Shown here: piece after piece, positions 42,068 through 49,749 of the stretch
Layout of the letters: every line of letters begins with the position of its first letter
How positions within the stretch are numbered: the stretch's first letter is position 1
From: Christensenella timonensis
Lineage (GTDB): Bacteria > Bacillota > Clostridia > Christensenellales > Christensenellaceae
Length of the DNA: 64,000 nucleotides
NCBI RefSeq assembly: GCF_900087015.1
Contig: NZ_FLKP01000002.1
Span: forward strand, 1,178,001 to 1,242,000
Direction of reading: 5' to 3'
Translations under genes and position numbers: made by a program
Notes under the pieces: model-generated
Told to the model about the DNA's origin: nothing
What the model saw: only the letters and a program-made list of their open reading frames with translations
The model's database searches: none

Positions 42068-43285
42068 TTGGACGTCAACATCGTCATTATGATTGCTCTG
42101 GCGGTTGTAGGAGTAATTTTGGCTTGTATAATCAACAAAGATAATCCGGGATACAGACTGGGCATGATCGTGGCGATCATCGTGGGTTGCGTCGCTGGAT
42201 TATTGTTGTATTACTATATTTCTTTTTTCCAAAACGCTAAGTCGGTCTTATTGGTGGCCGGGGGCGCAGTGATCGTACTGATCCTTGTATATATCATGAC
42301 CGTGGCGCTGCAGCATCATGCGAAAGCGAGGAAAAAGAAGCGGGAGGAACAGCGCATCGCAAAAGAGCGGCAAAGATTGGCGGCACTGGAAGAAAAACAG
42401 CGTGAAGAAGCATATGCACAGCTTCAGGCACAAATGAAAGAAGCCGAGGGAATGGCGTTGCAGCATGAACTGGCAGAGAAAGAAGACGAAGAATTTATGA
42501 CGGCATTTTTGGCAGAAGAAGATGAAATTGCCGGAATTGAGATCGAAAGGCAACAGGAGGAGCCGGAAAATCTGCCCTCTGATTTAGAAGACGGGGGATT
42601 ATTCGGCGAAGAACAAATAGCGCGGGAAGAAACCGTCTGGGAGGAAGAAGAGGCGGTTTACATGGAAGCAGGCAATGTCCCGGGATTCCTGCCGGGCGAC
42701 GGTTGGGGCGAGGATGAAGAATCGATAACGGATGAATCGCCTGTTGCAGAAAAGGCGGAGGAAGAAAGGCAACAGGAGGAATATGCGGAGGATGCCGGGG
42801 AAGACGAAGCGCTTGACGAAGGGACTGCCATGGAGCCGGATGAGCCGAAGCAGGATATGGAAGGCCCGGTGGAGGAACCAAATGTAACGGCAGAATCTCT
42901 GATCGAGGAAGCAGCGATTGGGGAAACGGAGAAGATGGCCGCGGATGAGGCTGTGGAAAATGTGGCGCTCACCGTGGAGGAAGCCGTCTTCGCCGAAGGG
43001 GATGCCTCTGTGGGAGCGGATGAAGAAGAAACAGATCAGGCGGCAAGGGATGATGTTGTACAGATCGCAAGCCGTGCTGCGGCAAAGCTGAAGGAAGAAC
43101 CGGAAACGCCGTTTGACCGGAAAAAGGAAGATATCGAAGAATTACGCGCACTGATCAAGGTAGGATTTTATGAGGAGGCGCTTAAGAAGGTATTTAAGAT
43201 ATTGAACGCCGGCTATTTGATGACGCCGCAGGAAAAACAGCAGATGAGGTTGGTATTGATGACGCTGAAAGAGAAGATGAAGTAG
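42068..43285 (+). CDS. Triple-TM protein with long acidic region and C-terminal helical module
   Basis: The 405-residue product starts with TTG 42068 (GGGAG 7 nt upstream). Three membrane helices (about 5-23, 31-54, 60-82) resemble those of 38088-38573. A Lys/Arg/Glu coiled-coil stretch (about 85-150) and about 180 very acidic, low-complexity residues follow (runs of Glu and Asp). It ends with YEEALKKVFKILNAGYLMTP, then EKQQMRLVLMTL. The terminal module matches the 161-residue paralog. The acidic spacer looks like an extended cytoplasmic linker. Family unknown. VanW and PRC-barrel genes follow, all before one terminator. Confidence 0.65.
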   Translation: MDVNIVIMIALAVVGVILACIINKDNPGYRLGMIVAIIVGCVAGLLLYYYISFFQNAKSVLLVAGGAVIVLILVYIMTVALQHHAKARKKKREEQRIAKERQRLAALEEKQREEAYAQLQAQMKEAEGMALQHELAEKEDEEFMTAFLAEEDEIAGIEIERQQEEPENLPSDLEDGGLFGEEQIAREETVWEEEEAVYMEAGNVPGFLPGDGWGEDEESITDESPVAEKAEEERQQEEYAEDAGEDEALDEGTAMEPDEPKQDMEGPVEEPNVTAESLIEEAAIGETEKMAADEAVENVALTVEEAVFAEGDASVGADEEETDQAARDDVVQIASRAAAKLKEEPETPFDRKKEDIEELRALIKVGFYEEALKKVFKILNAGYLMTPQEKQQMRLVLMTLKEKMK

Positions 43286-44674
43286 ATGAAGGCATCGGAG
43301 AAGCTCAAGCGTAAAAATGCGCGCAACGACAAAAAACAATATGTATTCAATATTTTGATCGTTGCGGTGTTTGCGTCGGCATTGCTTCTGATGGGCGCGT
43401 ACGGCGGCATGCATCAGGTAACGGATAATAAAGTGTTTGCGCAGGGGACGGTCGTGAACGGGTTTGAGCTTGCCGGGAAGACCTACGAGCAGGCAAAGGA
43501 AGAGGTACTGAAGCAGGAACGAGACGACCTCAAGCAGATCAGGGTCAAGGTGACCTATAACGGCAATATCCGTGAGTTCACTGCGGCAGACCTTGGTGTG
43601 AGCGGCAATGCGGAAGAAATACTAAAGCAGGCATATGAGTATTCCCGGAGCGGCAATGTATTTTCGGACTATGACCATACCTATGCGGGAGAACAGCTTG
43701 AAAGCAGTATTTTGATCGACAACGAGATTCTGGAAAAAAATGTAAAAAGCTTTCTGGACAAATATGATACGGAGCCGGTCGAGGCTACGGCAAAATTCGA
43801 CCAGTATACGCATAAATTTACTTACACAGAGAGTTCGGTCGGTTCCATGGCGGACGCAGACGCTGTGTGTGCACAGATCGAAGCAAACTTAAAGAGCGGA
43901 AAGGCCGAGGATATCAATGTAACGGGACAGCGCTTAAATCCGGATATGACGGAAGAAGAGCTTAAGCAAAACACGGTGCTGATCGGGCGGTGCGAAACGA
44001 TTGCGACAGAGAACCCGAACCGTGACGTCAACATCCAATTGATGTGCAAAGCCCTGAACGGGCTTGTCCTGCAGCCGGGGGAGACGCTCTCCGTTAACGG
44101 CCTGGTGGGCGAACGGACGGCTGAGAAGGGCTTTAAAGCCGCGCCTGCGATCATGGATGGGAAAAAGCTGACGGATGAACTCGGCGGCGGTATTTGCCAG
44201 GTGGCGGGAACCCTTTATAATGCAGCGCTTTTGGCGGATATGGAAATCGTGGAGCGCGTACACCATTCTTGGCCGTCGGCCTATCTGCCCGTGGGACTGG
44301 ACGCGACGCTCAACTGGGACGATAAGGATCTGAAATTAAAGAACACAAGCGAATATCCGATGTATTTGGGTGCGGACTTCTATAAACATTCCGTCGTCAT
44401 CGAAATATATGGGCAGCCGAGCGAATATGATATTGAGATCGAAAACAATATCTTGAAGGAAATCGATGTGCCGAAGCCAGAGATCATCTATACTGATGAA
44501 ATACCGGCAGGGGAGCGGAAGACGACCATCACAGGCAGGAAGGGATATGAGGTGGACGTTTACCGCAATTACCTGAAGGACGGTGAAATCGTCAAGAGCG
44601 AAAAGATATCGCACGATTATTTCCATGAAATCAAGGGAGCCATTCTGGAAGGTACCAATAAAGCGGATAAATAA
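43286..44674 (+). CDS. VanW family protein with peptidoglycan-binding-type domain
   Basis: The 462-residue protein has a basic N-terminus and one membrane helix (about 20-40), then a YoaR/PG_binding_4-like domain (FELAGKTYEQAKEEV to about 200). A VanW domain follows (ERTAEKGFKAAPAIMDGK, GGGICQVAGTLYNAALLA, HHSWPSAYLPVGLDATLNW), then a short G5-like tail. VanW proteins occur with vancomycin-resistance clusters and widely in Clostridia; their biochemical role is not established, but membrane-bound wall binding is consistent. It abuts the previous stop (TAG then ATG). The conserved GGGICQ.(S/A)GTLYN box is intact. Confidence 0.88.
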   Translation: MKASEKLKRKNARNDKKQYVFNILIVAVFASALLLMGAYGGMHQVTDNKVFAQGTVVNGFELAGKTYEQAKEEVLKQERDDLKQIRVKVTYNGNIREFTAADLGVSGNAEEILKQAYEYSRSGNVFSDYDHTYAGEQLESSILIDNEILEKNVKSFLDKYDTEPVEATAKFDQYTHKFTYTESSVGSMADADAVCAQIEANLKSGKAEDINVTGQRLNPDMTEEELKQNTVLIGRCETIATENPNRDVNIQLMCKALNGLVLQPGETLSVNGLVGERTAEKGFKAAPAIMDGKKLTDELGGGICQVAGTLYNAALLADMEIVERVHHSWPSAYLPVGLDATLNWDDKDLKLKNTSEYPMYLGADFYKHSVVIEIYGQPSEYDIEIENNILKEIDVPKPEIIYTDEIPAGERKTTITGRKGYEVDVYRNYLKDGEIVKSEKISHDYFHEIKGAILEGTNKADK

Positions 44675-44724
44675 AGAAGCAAATTATTTATAGGTAGAAA
44701 AGACTGCGGATAGGAGAATAAAAA

Positions 44725-45417
44725 ATGAAAAAATCGTCAGAAACATTAGGACTCAAAGTAATGGGAATCAGGGAAGGCCTCGAAAATGGGATCGCACAGG
44801 ATTTTATGATCGATGCGGCAAAAAGGACGGTGGAATACCTGATCCTGAAGGACAACAACGGATATGGGTTCCGGGCAATCGCAACGGGCGATATCCTTGG
44901 AATCGGCGCGGATTACATCATGACCTCGACGATCGAGAATGCAAAGAAGATATATGAATCCAAAGAGATACTCGAAGTGATCGAAAAGGGATTTTTCATC
45001 CTTGGCGCAACGGTACTCTCCAGCACGGGCGATGTGATCGGGGGGATCGTCGATTTCAGCTTTGACGAAAAGACGGGTGCGCTCGATACGCTTTATCTGG
45101 ATAATGGAGAAGAATACAGCGGGAATAAGATCACCACCCTGGCAGGGAAAATGGTCTTTGTGGATAAATCGGGCAACGAAGCGTTGCGCCAGACGGTGGA
45201 AGCGGTAACGGCGGCGCCGGCCGTGGAGGAGGCCCCGAAGCCGAGCGCGCTTGAGGAGGAATCCAAAGCATATTTGCTGGGAAAAGTTGTGAAAAACGAT
45301 GTGGAGAGCAGCGATGGGGCGTTCCGTTTGAGCGCGGGGACAGTGCTCACGGAAGAAATTTTGGAACAGGTGGCGAAGTACAATGATGTGCTGCTGACGC
45401 TGACGATGGATGTCTAA
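44725..45417 (+). CDS. PRC-barrel domain protein (copy 2)
   Basis: The 230-residue soluble protein is clearly paralogous to 39895-40581. Shared blocks include ETLGLKVMGIREGLENG, AQDFMIDAAKRTVEYLILKD, GDILGIGADYIMTST and EEILEQVAKYNDVLLTLTMDV. The middle linker differs (Ala/Pro/Glu-rich). It is the last gene before a strong terminator. Conservation at the N-terminus and the shared 'LTMDV' C-terminus suggest both copies bind the same kind of partner, perhaps the triple-TM proteins encoded with each. Confidence 0.8.
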   Translation: MKKSSETLGLKVMGIREGLENGIAQDFMIDAAKRTVEYLILKDNNGYGFRAIATGDILGIGADYIMTSTIENAKKIYESKEILEVIEKGFFILGATVLSSTGDVIGGIVDFSFDEKTGALDTLYLDNGEEYSGNKITTLAGKMVFVDKSGNEALRQTVEAVTAAPAVEEAPKPSALEEESKAYLLGKVVKNDVESSDGAFRLSAGTVLTEEILEQVAKYNDVLLTLTMDV

Positions 45418-45430
45418 AGAAAACAACTGT

Positions 45431-45461
45431 AAAGACTGCGGTGATTCCGCAGTCTTTTTTT
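45431..45461 (+). terminator. Strong rho-independent terminator
   Basis: AAAGACTGCGG (45431-45441) pairs with CCGCAGTCTTT (45447-45457) over a 5-nt loop and runs into seven or more Ts. It closes the VanW/PRC cassette. Confidence 0.95.
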
Positions 45462-45486
45462 GCAGGAAATCGTGTCCAAAATAGGT

Positions 45487-45514
45487 TTGCAAACAAACGG
45501 ATTCAGTATATAAT
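45487..45514 (+). promoter_or_regulatory. Promoter of the cysteine synthase-deformylase pair
   Basis: TTGCAA (45487-45492), 16 bp, then a perfect TATAAT (45509-45514), 40 bp before the chosen start. No T-box or SAM-type leader fits in so short a region. Confidence 0.7.
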
Positions 45515-45553
45515 AAGTGGGTATCACAGCAGGAAAGACAGATGGGAGACACT

Positions 45554-46480
45554 ATGGTTTATGATAATGTTCTGGAGGCGATCGGCCATACGCCGATGAT
45601 ACGCCTCAGACGCATGGCAAAAGACGGTGCGCAGGTACTGGTCAAATATGAAGGATTGAATATTGGCGGTTCCATCAAAACACGAACCGCTTTTAATATG
45701 ATCGATGAGGCGGAAAAAAGCGGGAAGATCGGGCCGGGAACGGTCATCGTCGAACCGACCAGCGGGAACCAGGGGATCGGCCTGGCGCTGGTGGGGGCGG
45801 TGAAAGGCTACCGGACGGTGATCATCATGCCGGATTCCGTAAGCGAAGAACGCCGCAAGCTCGTACGGCATTATGGTGCGGAAGTGATCATGGTACACGA
45901 CGACGGCAACATCGGCGACTGCATCGATGAATGCCTGAATATAGCGCTCAAAATGGCTAAGGAAGACCCAAACGTCTATGTGCCTCAGCAGTTTACAAAT
46001 CCTGCGAACCCGATGGTGCACCGCCACCATACGGCGCTCGAAATCTTGGAGCAGGTATCGGGCCCGATTCACGGTTTTTGCAGCGGGGTCGGTACGGGCG
46101 GTACGATCAGCGGGATCGGTGAAGTGCTGAAAGCGCAGAATCCGCAGATGGAAATATGGGCGGTGGAACCGGAGAACGCGGCGATCCTCTCGGGCGGCAG
46201 TATTGGTACGCACCTGCAGATGGGGATCGGCGACGGATTGATCCCGGAAAACCTGAATACGGAAATTTACGACGATGTGTGCATCGTGACGGATGATGAA
46301 GCGATTCGGACGGCGCAGGAACTGGCGCGTCTCGAAGGACTGATGTGCGGTATCTCCAGTGGGACGAACGTGGCTGCGGCGCTCAAGCTGGCAAAAAAAC
46401 TGGGAAGAGGCAGGACGGTGGTGACGGTATTGCCGGATACAGCGGAACGGTATTTCAGCACGCCGCTGTTTGAAGAATAG
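45554..46480 (+). CDS. cysK: Cysteine synthase (O-acetylserine sulfhydrylase) family, PLP-dependent
   Basis: The 308-residue protein has the fold-type II pattern from the start (MVYDNVLEAIGHTPMIRL). The PLP lysine is K42 in GGSIKTR, the phosphate loop is GVGTGGTISG and the substrate loop is EPTSGNQG. The end is LPDTAERYFSTPLF. It makes cysteine from O-acetylserine and sulfide. Departures from the usual pattern are NIGGSIKTR (commonly NP.GS.KDR) and TSGNQ (commonly TSGNT), so a related beta-synthase specificity is possible. The start at 45554 matches family N-termini; ATG 45542 is an alternative four codons upstream. The deformylase gene follows after 10 bp, so they are co-transcribed. Confidence 0.88.
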   Translation: MVYDNVLEAIGHTPMIRLRRMAKDGAQVLVKYEGLNIGGSIKTRTAFNMIDEAEKSGKIGPGTVIVEPTSGNQGIGLALVGAVKGYRTVIIMPDSVSEERRKLVRHYGAEVIMVHDDGNIGDCIDECLNIALKMAKEDPNVYVPQQFTNPANPMVHRHHTALEILEQVSGPIHGFCSGVGTGGTISGIGEVLKAQNPQMEIWAVEPENAAILSGGSIGTHLQMGIGDGLIPENLNTEIYDDVCIVTDDEAIRTAQELARLEGLMCGISSGTNVAAALKLAKKLGRGRTVVTVLPDTAERYFSTPLFEE

Positions 46481-46490
46481 GAGAAACGGT

Positions 46491-46940
46491 TTGGCACAAA
46501 GAAAGCTCCGGATATTTGGAGACGATATCCTGCGGAAGAAAAGCAGGGAAGTAACGGAAGTAAACGACAGGATCAGGATGATCTTGGACGATATGGCGGA
46601 AACGATGTACGCACAGGGCAATGGGGCAGGGCTTGCGGCGTGCCAGGTAGGGATATTGAAGCGGCTGGTTGTCATTGATATGGGCGATGGACTGATAAAG
46701 CTGGTGAATCCGGTGATGGAAGAACAGAGCGGCCTGCAGGAATGTGAGGAAGGATGCCTGAGTATCCCCGACCGGTTTGGAAAAACGCTGCGTCCGCAGT
46801 CCGTCACGGTCACGGCGCTCGATGAAAACGGAAAAGAAACCAGGATACGGGGCGAGGGCGATCTGGCAAAATGCTTGTGCCATGAGCTTGACCATCTGGA
46901 CGGCATTTTATTTGTGGATCATATGATCGAGGAGATATGA
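46491..46940 (+). CDS. def: Peptide deformylase
   Basis: The 149-residue enzyme removes the N-formyl group from new proteins. All three motifs are present: GAGLAACQVG (residues 45-54; Cys51 replaces the usual Pro), EGCLSIPD (metal ligand Cys89) and HELDHLDG (His131, Glu132, His135). The start is TTG 46491, because AGGAG (46479-46483) precedes it and the sequence from there (MAQRKLRIFGDDIL) matches deformylase N-termini. Short for the family, but complete. Confidence 0.92.
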   Translation: MAQRKLRIFGDDILRKKSREVTEVNDRIRMILDDMAETMYAQGNGAGLAACQVGILKRLVVIDMGDGLIKLVNPVMEEQSGLQECEEGCLSIPDRFGKTLRPQSVTVTALDENGKETRIRGEGDLAKCLCHELDHLDGILFVDHMIEEI

Positions 46941-46954
46941 GGGTATATTTCCAG

Positions 46955-46999
46955 TTTTAAGGAATTCTTAAAACGTTTTGCCTGTTTTTCTGGTATAAT
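46955..46999 (+). promoter_or_regulatory. Palindrome and extended -10 promoter before the glycosyltransferase
   Basis: TTTTAAG-GAATT-CTTAAAA is a perfect inverted repeat (46955-46973), followed by a T-rich run. It may end the def transcript or bind a regulator. TGGTATAAT (46991-46999) is a perfect extended -10, 30 bp before the ATG. Confidence 0.55.
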
Positions 47000-47028
47000 A
47001 TGGTCATGGGGAGTAATGATGGGGGAAA

Positions 47029-48312
47029 ATGGGTATGAATGTTTGGTTTGTTGTCTGCCAATGGGTCGTGATTATTTTATCGGTGTATTCGGCGCCATTG
47101 ATGATTTGGCTGTTAACCACCGCGTGTGCGGGACTCTTGCCATCTAAGGAATTGAAACCGGAAGAAGAAAAGCGCCACCGTTTCGCGGTGCTTGTTTGCG
47201 CACGCAACGAAGAACGCGTAATCGGGAACCTGATCGCCAGCCTGAAGGCACAGGATTACGACGGGGATGCTTACCATATTTTTGTGGTTGCGGACAACTG
47301 CACGGACAAGACGGCGGACGTGTCGAGGGGCTATGGCGCGACCGTTTATGAACGCTTTGACGCGGAAAAAAGAGGCAAGGGCTTTGCATTGCACTACGGG
47401 ATCAACCGCCTGATTGCGGAGCATAAAGACGATTTTGACGCGTTGTGCGTTTTCGATGCGGACAATCTGGCGGCTAAGGACTTTTTGACGGAAATGAACC
47501 GCGCACTGTGTTCGGGCGCGGATGTCGCGCTCGGCTATCGCGATACAAAGAATATCCATGATTCTTGGATCAGTGAAGTATATTCGGTATACTGGCTGAT
47601 GCTGCAGCGCTTTTATCACGGTGCGCGGCATAAGCTGGGGCTTTCGAGCATGGTCGGCGGTACGGGCTTTGCCTTTAAGCTGGAAGTGTTGGGAAAAGAG
47701 GGCTGGACGACTTATTCCCTGACAGAAGACGTCGAGTTTTCCATCCAGCAAATTTGTGCGGGCAGGAAAATCCTGCCGGCTAAAAAAGCGGTCTTTTACG
47801 ACGAACAGCCGACAACGGTTGGCGTGTCCGTAAAGCAGCGGTTCCGCTGGATGATCGGCGGGATGCAGTGTATCCCCCTTTATTTTTCGAGAATCATCAA
47901 AAAGGTGTTCAGCGGCGACTGGAAGGCGCTGGATCTTCTATGGTATGTGTTCTTTATCCCGGCGACGGGGCTGGCGCTTCCGCTCAATGCGGCGGTCATA
48001 GGCATGCTGTTTTTAAACCCTGCGCTGCAGGCTTTCAGCGTTCCCATATTGCTTGGGATGCTGGCTGGCAACTGGATAGCCGCCATGGTCACGGCGATCC
48101 TGACGCTCGCGCTGGAAAAGCGCAAGTTACGTCCGATGCTGCGCGCGGTGGTATTGTACCCGGTCTTTATGCTTTCGATGATGGTGATCGCGCTGGCGGC
48201 GATTTTCAATCCGCGTACGGAATGGGTACCCATCGAACACAGCAGCCAGCGTAAGATTGAAGATATCGAAAAGGCGACGGCAGTCCTGGAAGAACCGGGC
48301 GAGCGGTTATAG
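47029..48312 (+). CDS. Processive-type family 2 glycosyltransferase, membrane-bound
   Basis: The 427-residue product has a helix near the N-terminus (about 5-35), a GT2 catalytic domain and three to four C-terminal helices. Motifs are VLVCARNEE (about 55-63), DNCTDKTA (89-96), FDADN with the metal-binding DAD at 143-145, VGGTGFAFK, TEDVEFS and QRFRWMIG (Q..RW). The TED and Q..RW boxes mark processive synthases such as hyaluronan, chitin, PNAG or cellulose-like enzymes. The product polysaccharide cannot be told from sequence. No partner export genes are adjacent. ATG 47035 is an equally possible start. A terminator-like hairpin follows. Confidence 0.85.
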   Translation: MGMNVWFVVCQWVVIILSVYSAPLMIWLLTTACAGLLPSKELKPEEEKRHRFAVLVCARNEERVIGNLIASLKAQDYDGDAYHIFVVADNCTDKTADVSRGYGATVYERFDAEKRGKGFALHYGINRLIAEHKDDFDALCVFDADNLAAKDFLTEMNRALCSGADVALGYRDTKNIHDSWISEVYSVYWLMLQRFYHGARHKLGLSSMVGGTGFAFKLEVLGKEGWTTYSLTEDVEFSIQQICAGRKILPAKKAVFYDEQPTTVGVSVKQRFRWMIGGMQCIPLYFSRIIKKVFSGDWKALDLLWYVFFIPATGLALPLNAAVIGMLFLNPALQAFSVPILLGMLAGNWIAAMVTAILTLALEKRKLRPMLRAVVLYPVFMLSMMVIALAAIFNPRTEWVPIEHSSQRKIEDIEKATAVLEEPGERL

Positions 48313-48328
48313 GATGGGGCAGGTAAAG

Positions 48329-48374
48329 CAGAAGCGGCCGGGAGATAATTGTTTCAAGCGGCAGCTTCTGTTTT
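48329..48374 (+). terminator. Terminator after the glycosyltransferase gene
   Basis: CAGAAGC (48329-48335) pairs with GCTTCTG (48364-48370), followed by TTTTAATTT. The long loop contains additional GC-rich pairing, so strength is moderate. Confidence 0.6.
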
Positions 48375-48412
48375 AATTTAATGGTAAAGAAGCGTATCAC
48401 GGGAGTAAAATC

Positions 48413-49666
48413 ATGGCGGCATTTGAAGAAATATATCAACGGCTTTTAAAGGCCGATATGCAGGGGAAAAGCGCGCAGGAAATCGAGAAGATAAAAAAGG
48501 AACGCGAAGGGCTTGCGGAGCTTGACTGCCTGCTGCATCCTGAAAAACAGCCGGTTATCTGGAAGTTTGGCAATTGCGAATGTTCGCCGGAGGAACAGCA
48601 GGGCTGTGCGGACGAGTGCGCGTTTGACGCCATCTGCGCAGGGATGGAAGGCGGCATCCGAATAGACCCGCGCGTATGTGTGGGGTGCTGTGCGTGCGTT
48701 GACCATTGCAAGGACAAACGGCTTACGGCAAGTAAGGATATCATGGCGGTATTAAAGGCCCTGCGGGAAACAAAGGGCTTGGTATATGCGCTCATTGCTC
48801 CGGCGTTTTTGGGGCAGTTTGAAGCGGAGGTCACCCCGGGGAAACTGCGGGGCGCATTTAAGAAAATGGGTTTTGACGGGATGATAGAAGTTGCCCTGTT
48901 TGCAGACATCCTGACGCTCAAGGAGGCGCTGGAATTTGACCACAACATCGCATCGGAATCGGACTACCAGCTGACAAGCTGCTGCTGCCCGATGTGGATC
49001 GCCATGATCCGCAAGATATACCATGAATTGATGCCGCATGTGCCGGGCAGCGTGTCGCCTATGGTGGCATGCGGCCGCACGATCAAGGTACTGCACCCTG
49101 ACGCAGTGACTGTATTTATCGGCCCGTGCATCGCCAAAAAGGCGGAAGCGCGTGAGGCGGATATTGCGGGCGCGGTGGATTATGTGCTGACGTTTGAGGA
49201 AGTACGCGACATCTTTGCAGCGCTGGAGATCGATCCGCGTGACATGGAAGAAAGCTATAAGGATCACTCTTCACGCGCGGGCAGGATCTATGCGCGCAGC
49301 GGAGGGGTGAGCGAAGCGGTAAAAGAGGCTGTGGAGCGTTTAAGCCCCACGAGGGAGATCGTAGTGCGGACGCAGCACGCGGACGGCGTACCGGCCTGCA
49401 AGGCTATGATAAACGGTATCCTGGCGGGGGAAACCGGGGCGAATTTTTACGAAGGCATGGGCTGCGTAGGCGGCTGCGTGGGTGGGCCGAAAGCCATCCT
49501 TGACCGCGAGGAAGGGAAGGAAAACGTCGACGATTATGGGAACGGAGCGACCTACGCTACGCCCATTGACAATCCCTATGTGGTGGAACTGTTAAAGCGG
49601 CTGGGATTTGAAACGGTGGAAGACCTGTTGTGCGAAAGCGATATCTTTACGCGCCGCTTCCAATGA
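48413..49666 (+). CDS. [FeFe]-hydrogenase-family protein with two-cluster ferredoxin domain
   Basis: The 417-residue protein has an N-terminal Cys-rich region (CECSPEEQQGCADEC, and VCVGCCACVDHC at about 87-98) expected to hold [4Fe-4S] clusters. The hydrogenase large-subunit fold follows. Its three H-cluster boxes are LTSCCCPMW, FIGPCIAKK and GMGCVGGCVGGPK. The extra Cys in TSCCCP, compared with TSCCP of bidirectional enzymes, points to a less characterised branch of the family. It could evolve or oxidise H2 with ferredoxin, or act in sensing; no subunit, maturase or PAS domain is encoded nearby. The C-terminal small-subunit motif is absent. Confidence 0.85.
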   Translation: MAAFEEIYQRLLKADMQGKSAQEIEKIKKEREGLAELDCLLHPEKQPVIWKFGNCECSPEEQQGCADECAFDAICAGMEGGIRIDPRVCVGCCACVDHCKDKRLTASKDIMAVLKALRETKGLVYALIAPAFLGQFEAEVTPGKLRGAFKKMGFDGMIEVALFADILTLKEALEFDHNIASESDYQLTSCCCPMWIAMIRKIYHELMPHVPGSVSPMVACGRTIKVLHPDAVTVFIGPCIAKKAEAREADIAGAVDYVLTFEEVRDIFAALEIDPRDMEESYKDHSSRAGRIYARSGGVSEAVKEAVERLSPTREIVVRTQHADGVPACKAMINGILAGETGANFYEGMGCVGGCVGGPKAILDREEGKENVDDYGNGATYATPIDNPYVVELLKRLGFETVEDLLCESDIFTRRFQ

Positions 49667-49685
49667 AAAAAGTGTAGCGCAGTAA

Positions 49686-49714
49686 TTGAAGAAAATTCCG
49701 GGATATGGTATAGT
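49686..49714 (+). promoter_or_regulatory. Promoter of the acyl-ligase/ACP pair
   Basis: TTGAAG (49686-49691), exactly 17 bp, then TATAGT (49709-49714) with TGG before it (extended -10). The ATG is 35 bp downstream with GGAGGAG. Confidence 0.75.
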
Positions 49715-49749
49715 AAGACCGTTGATTATCGTATGGAGGAGTAGGGCCA

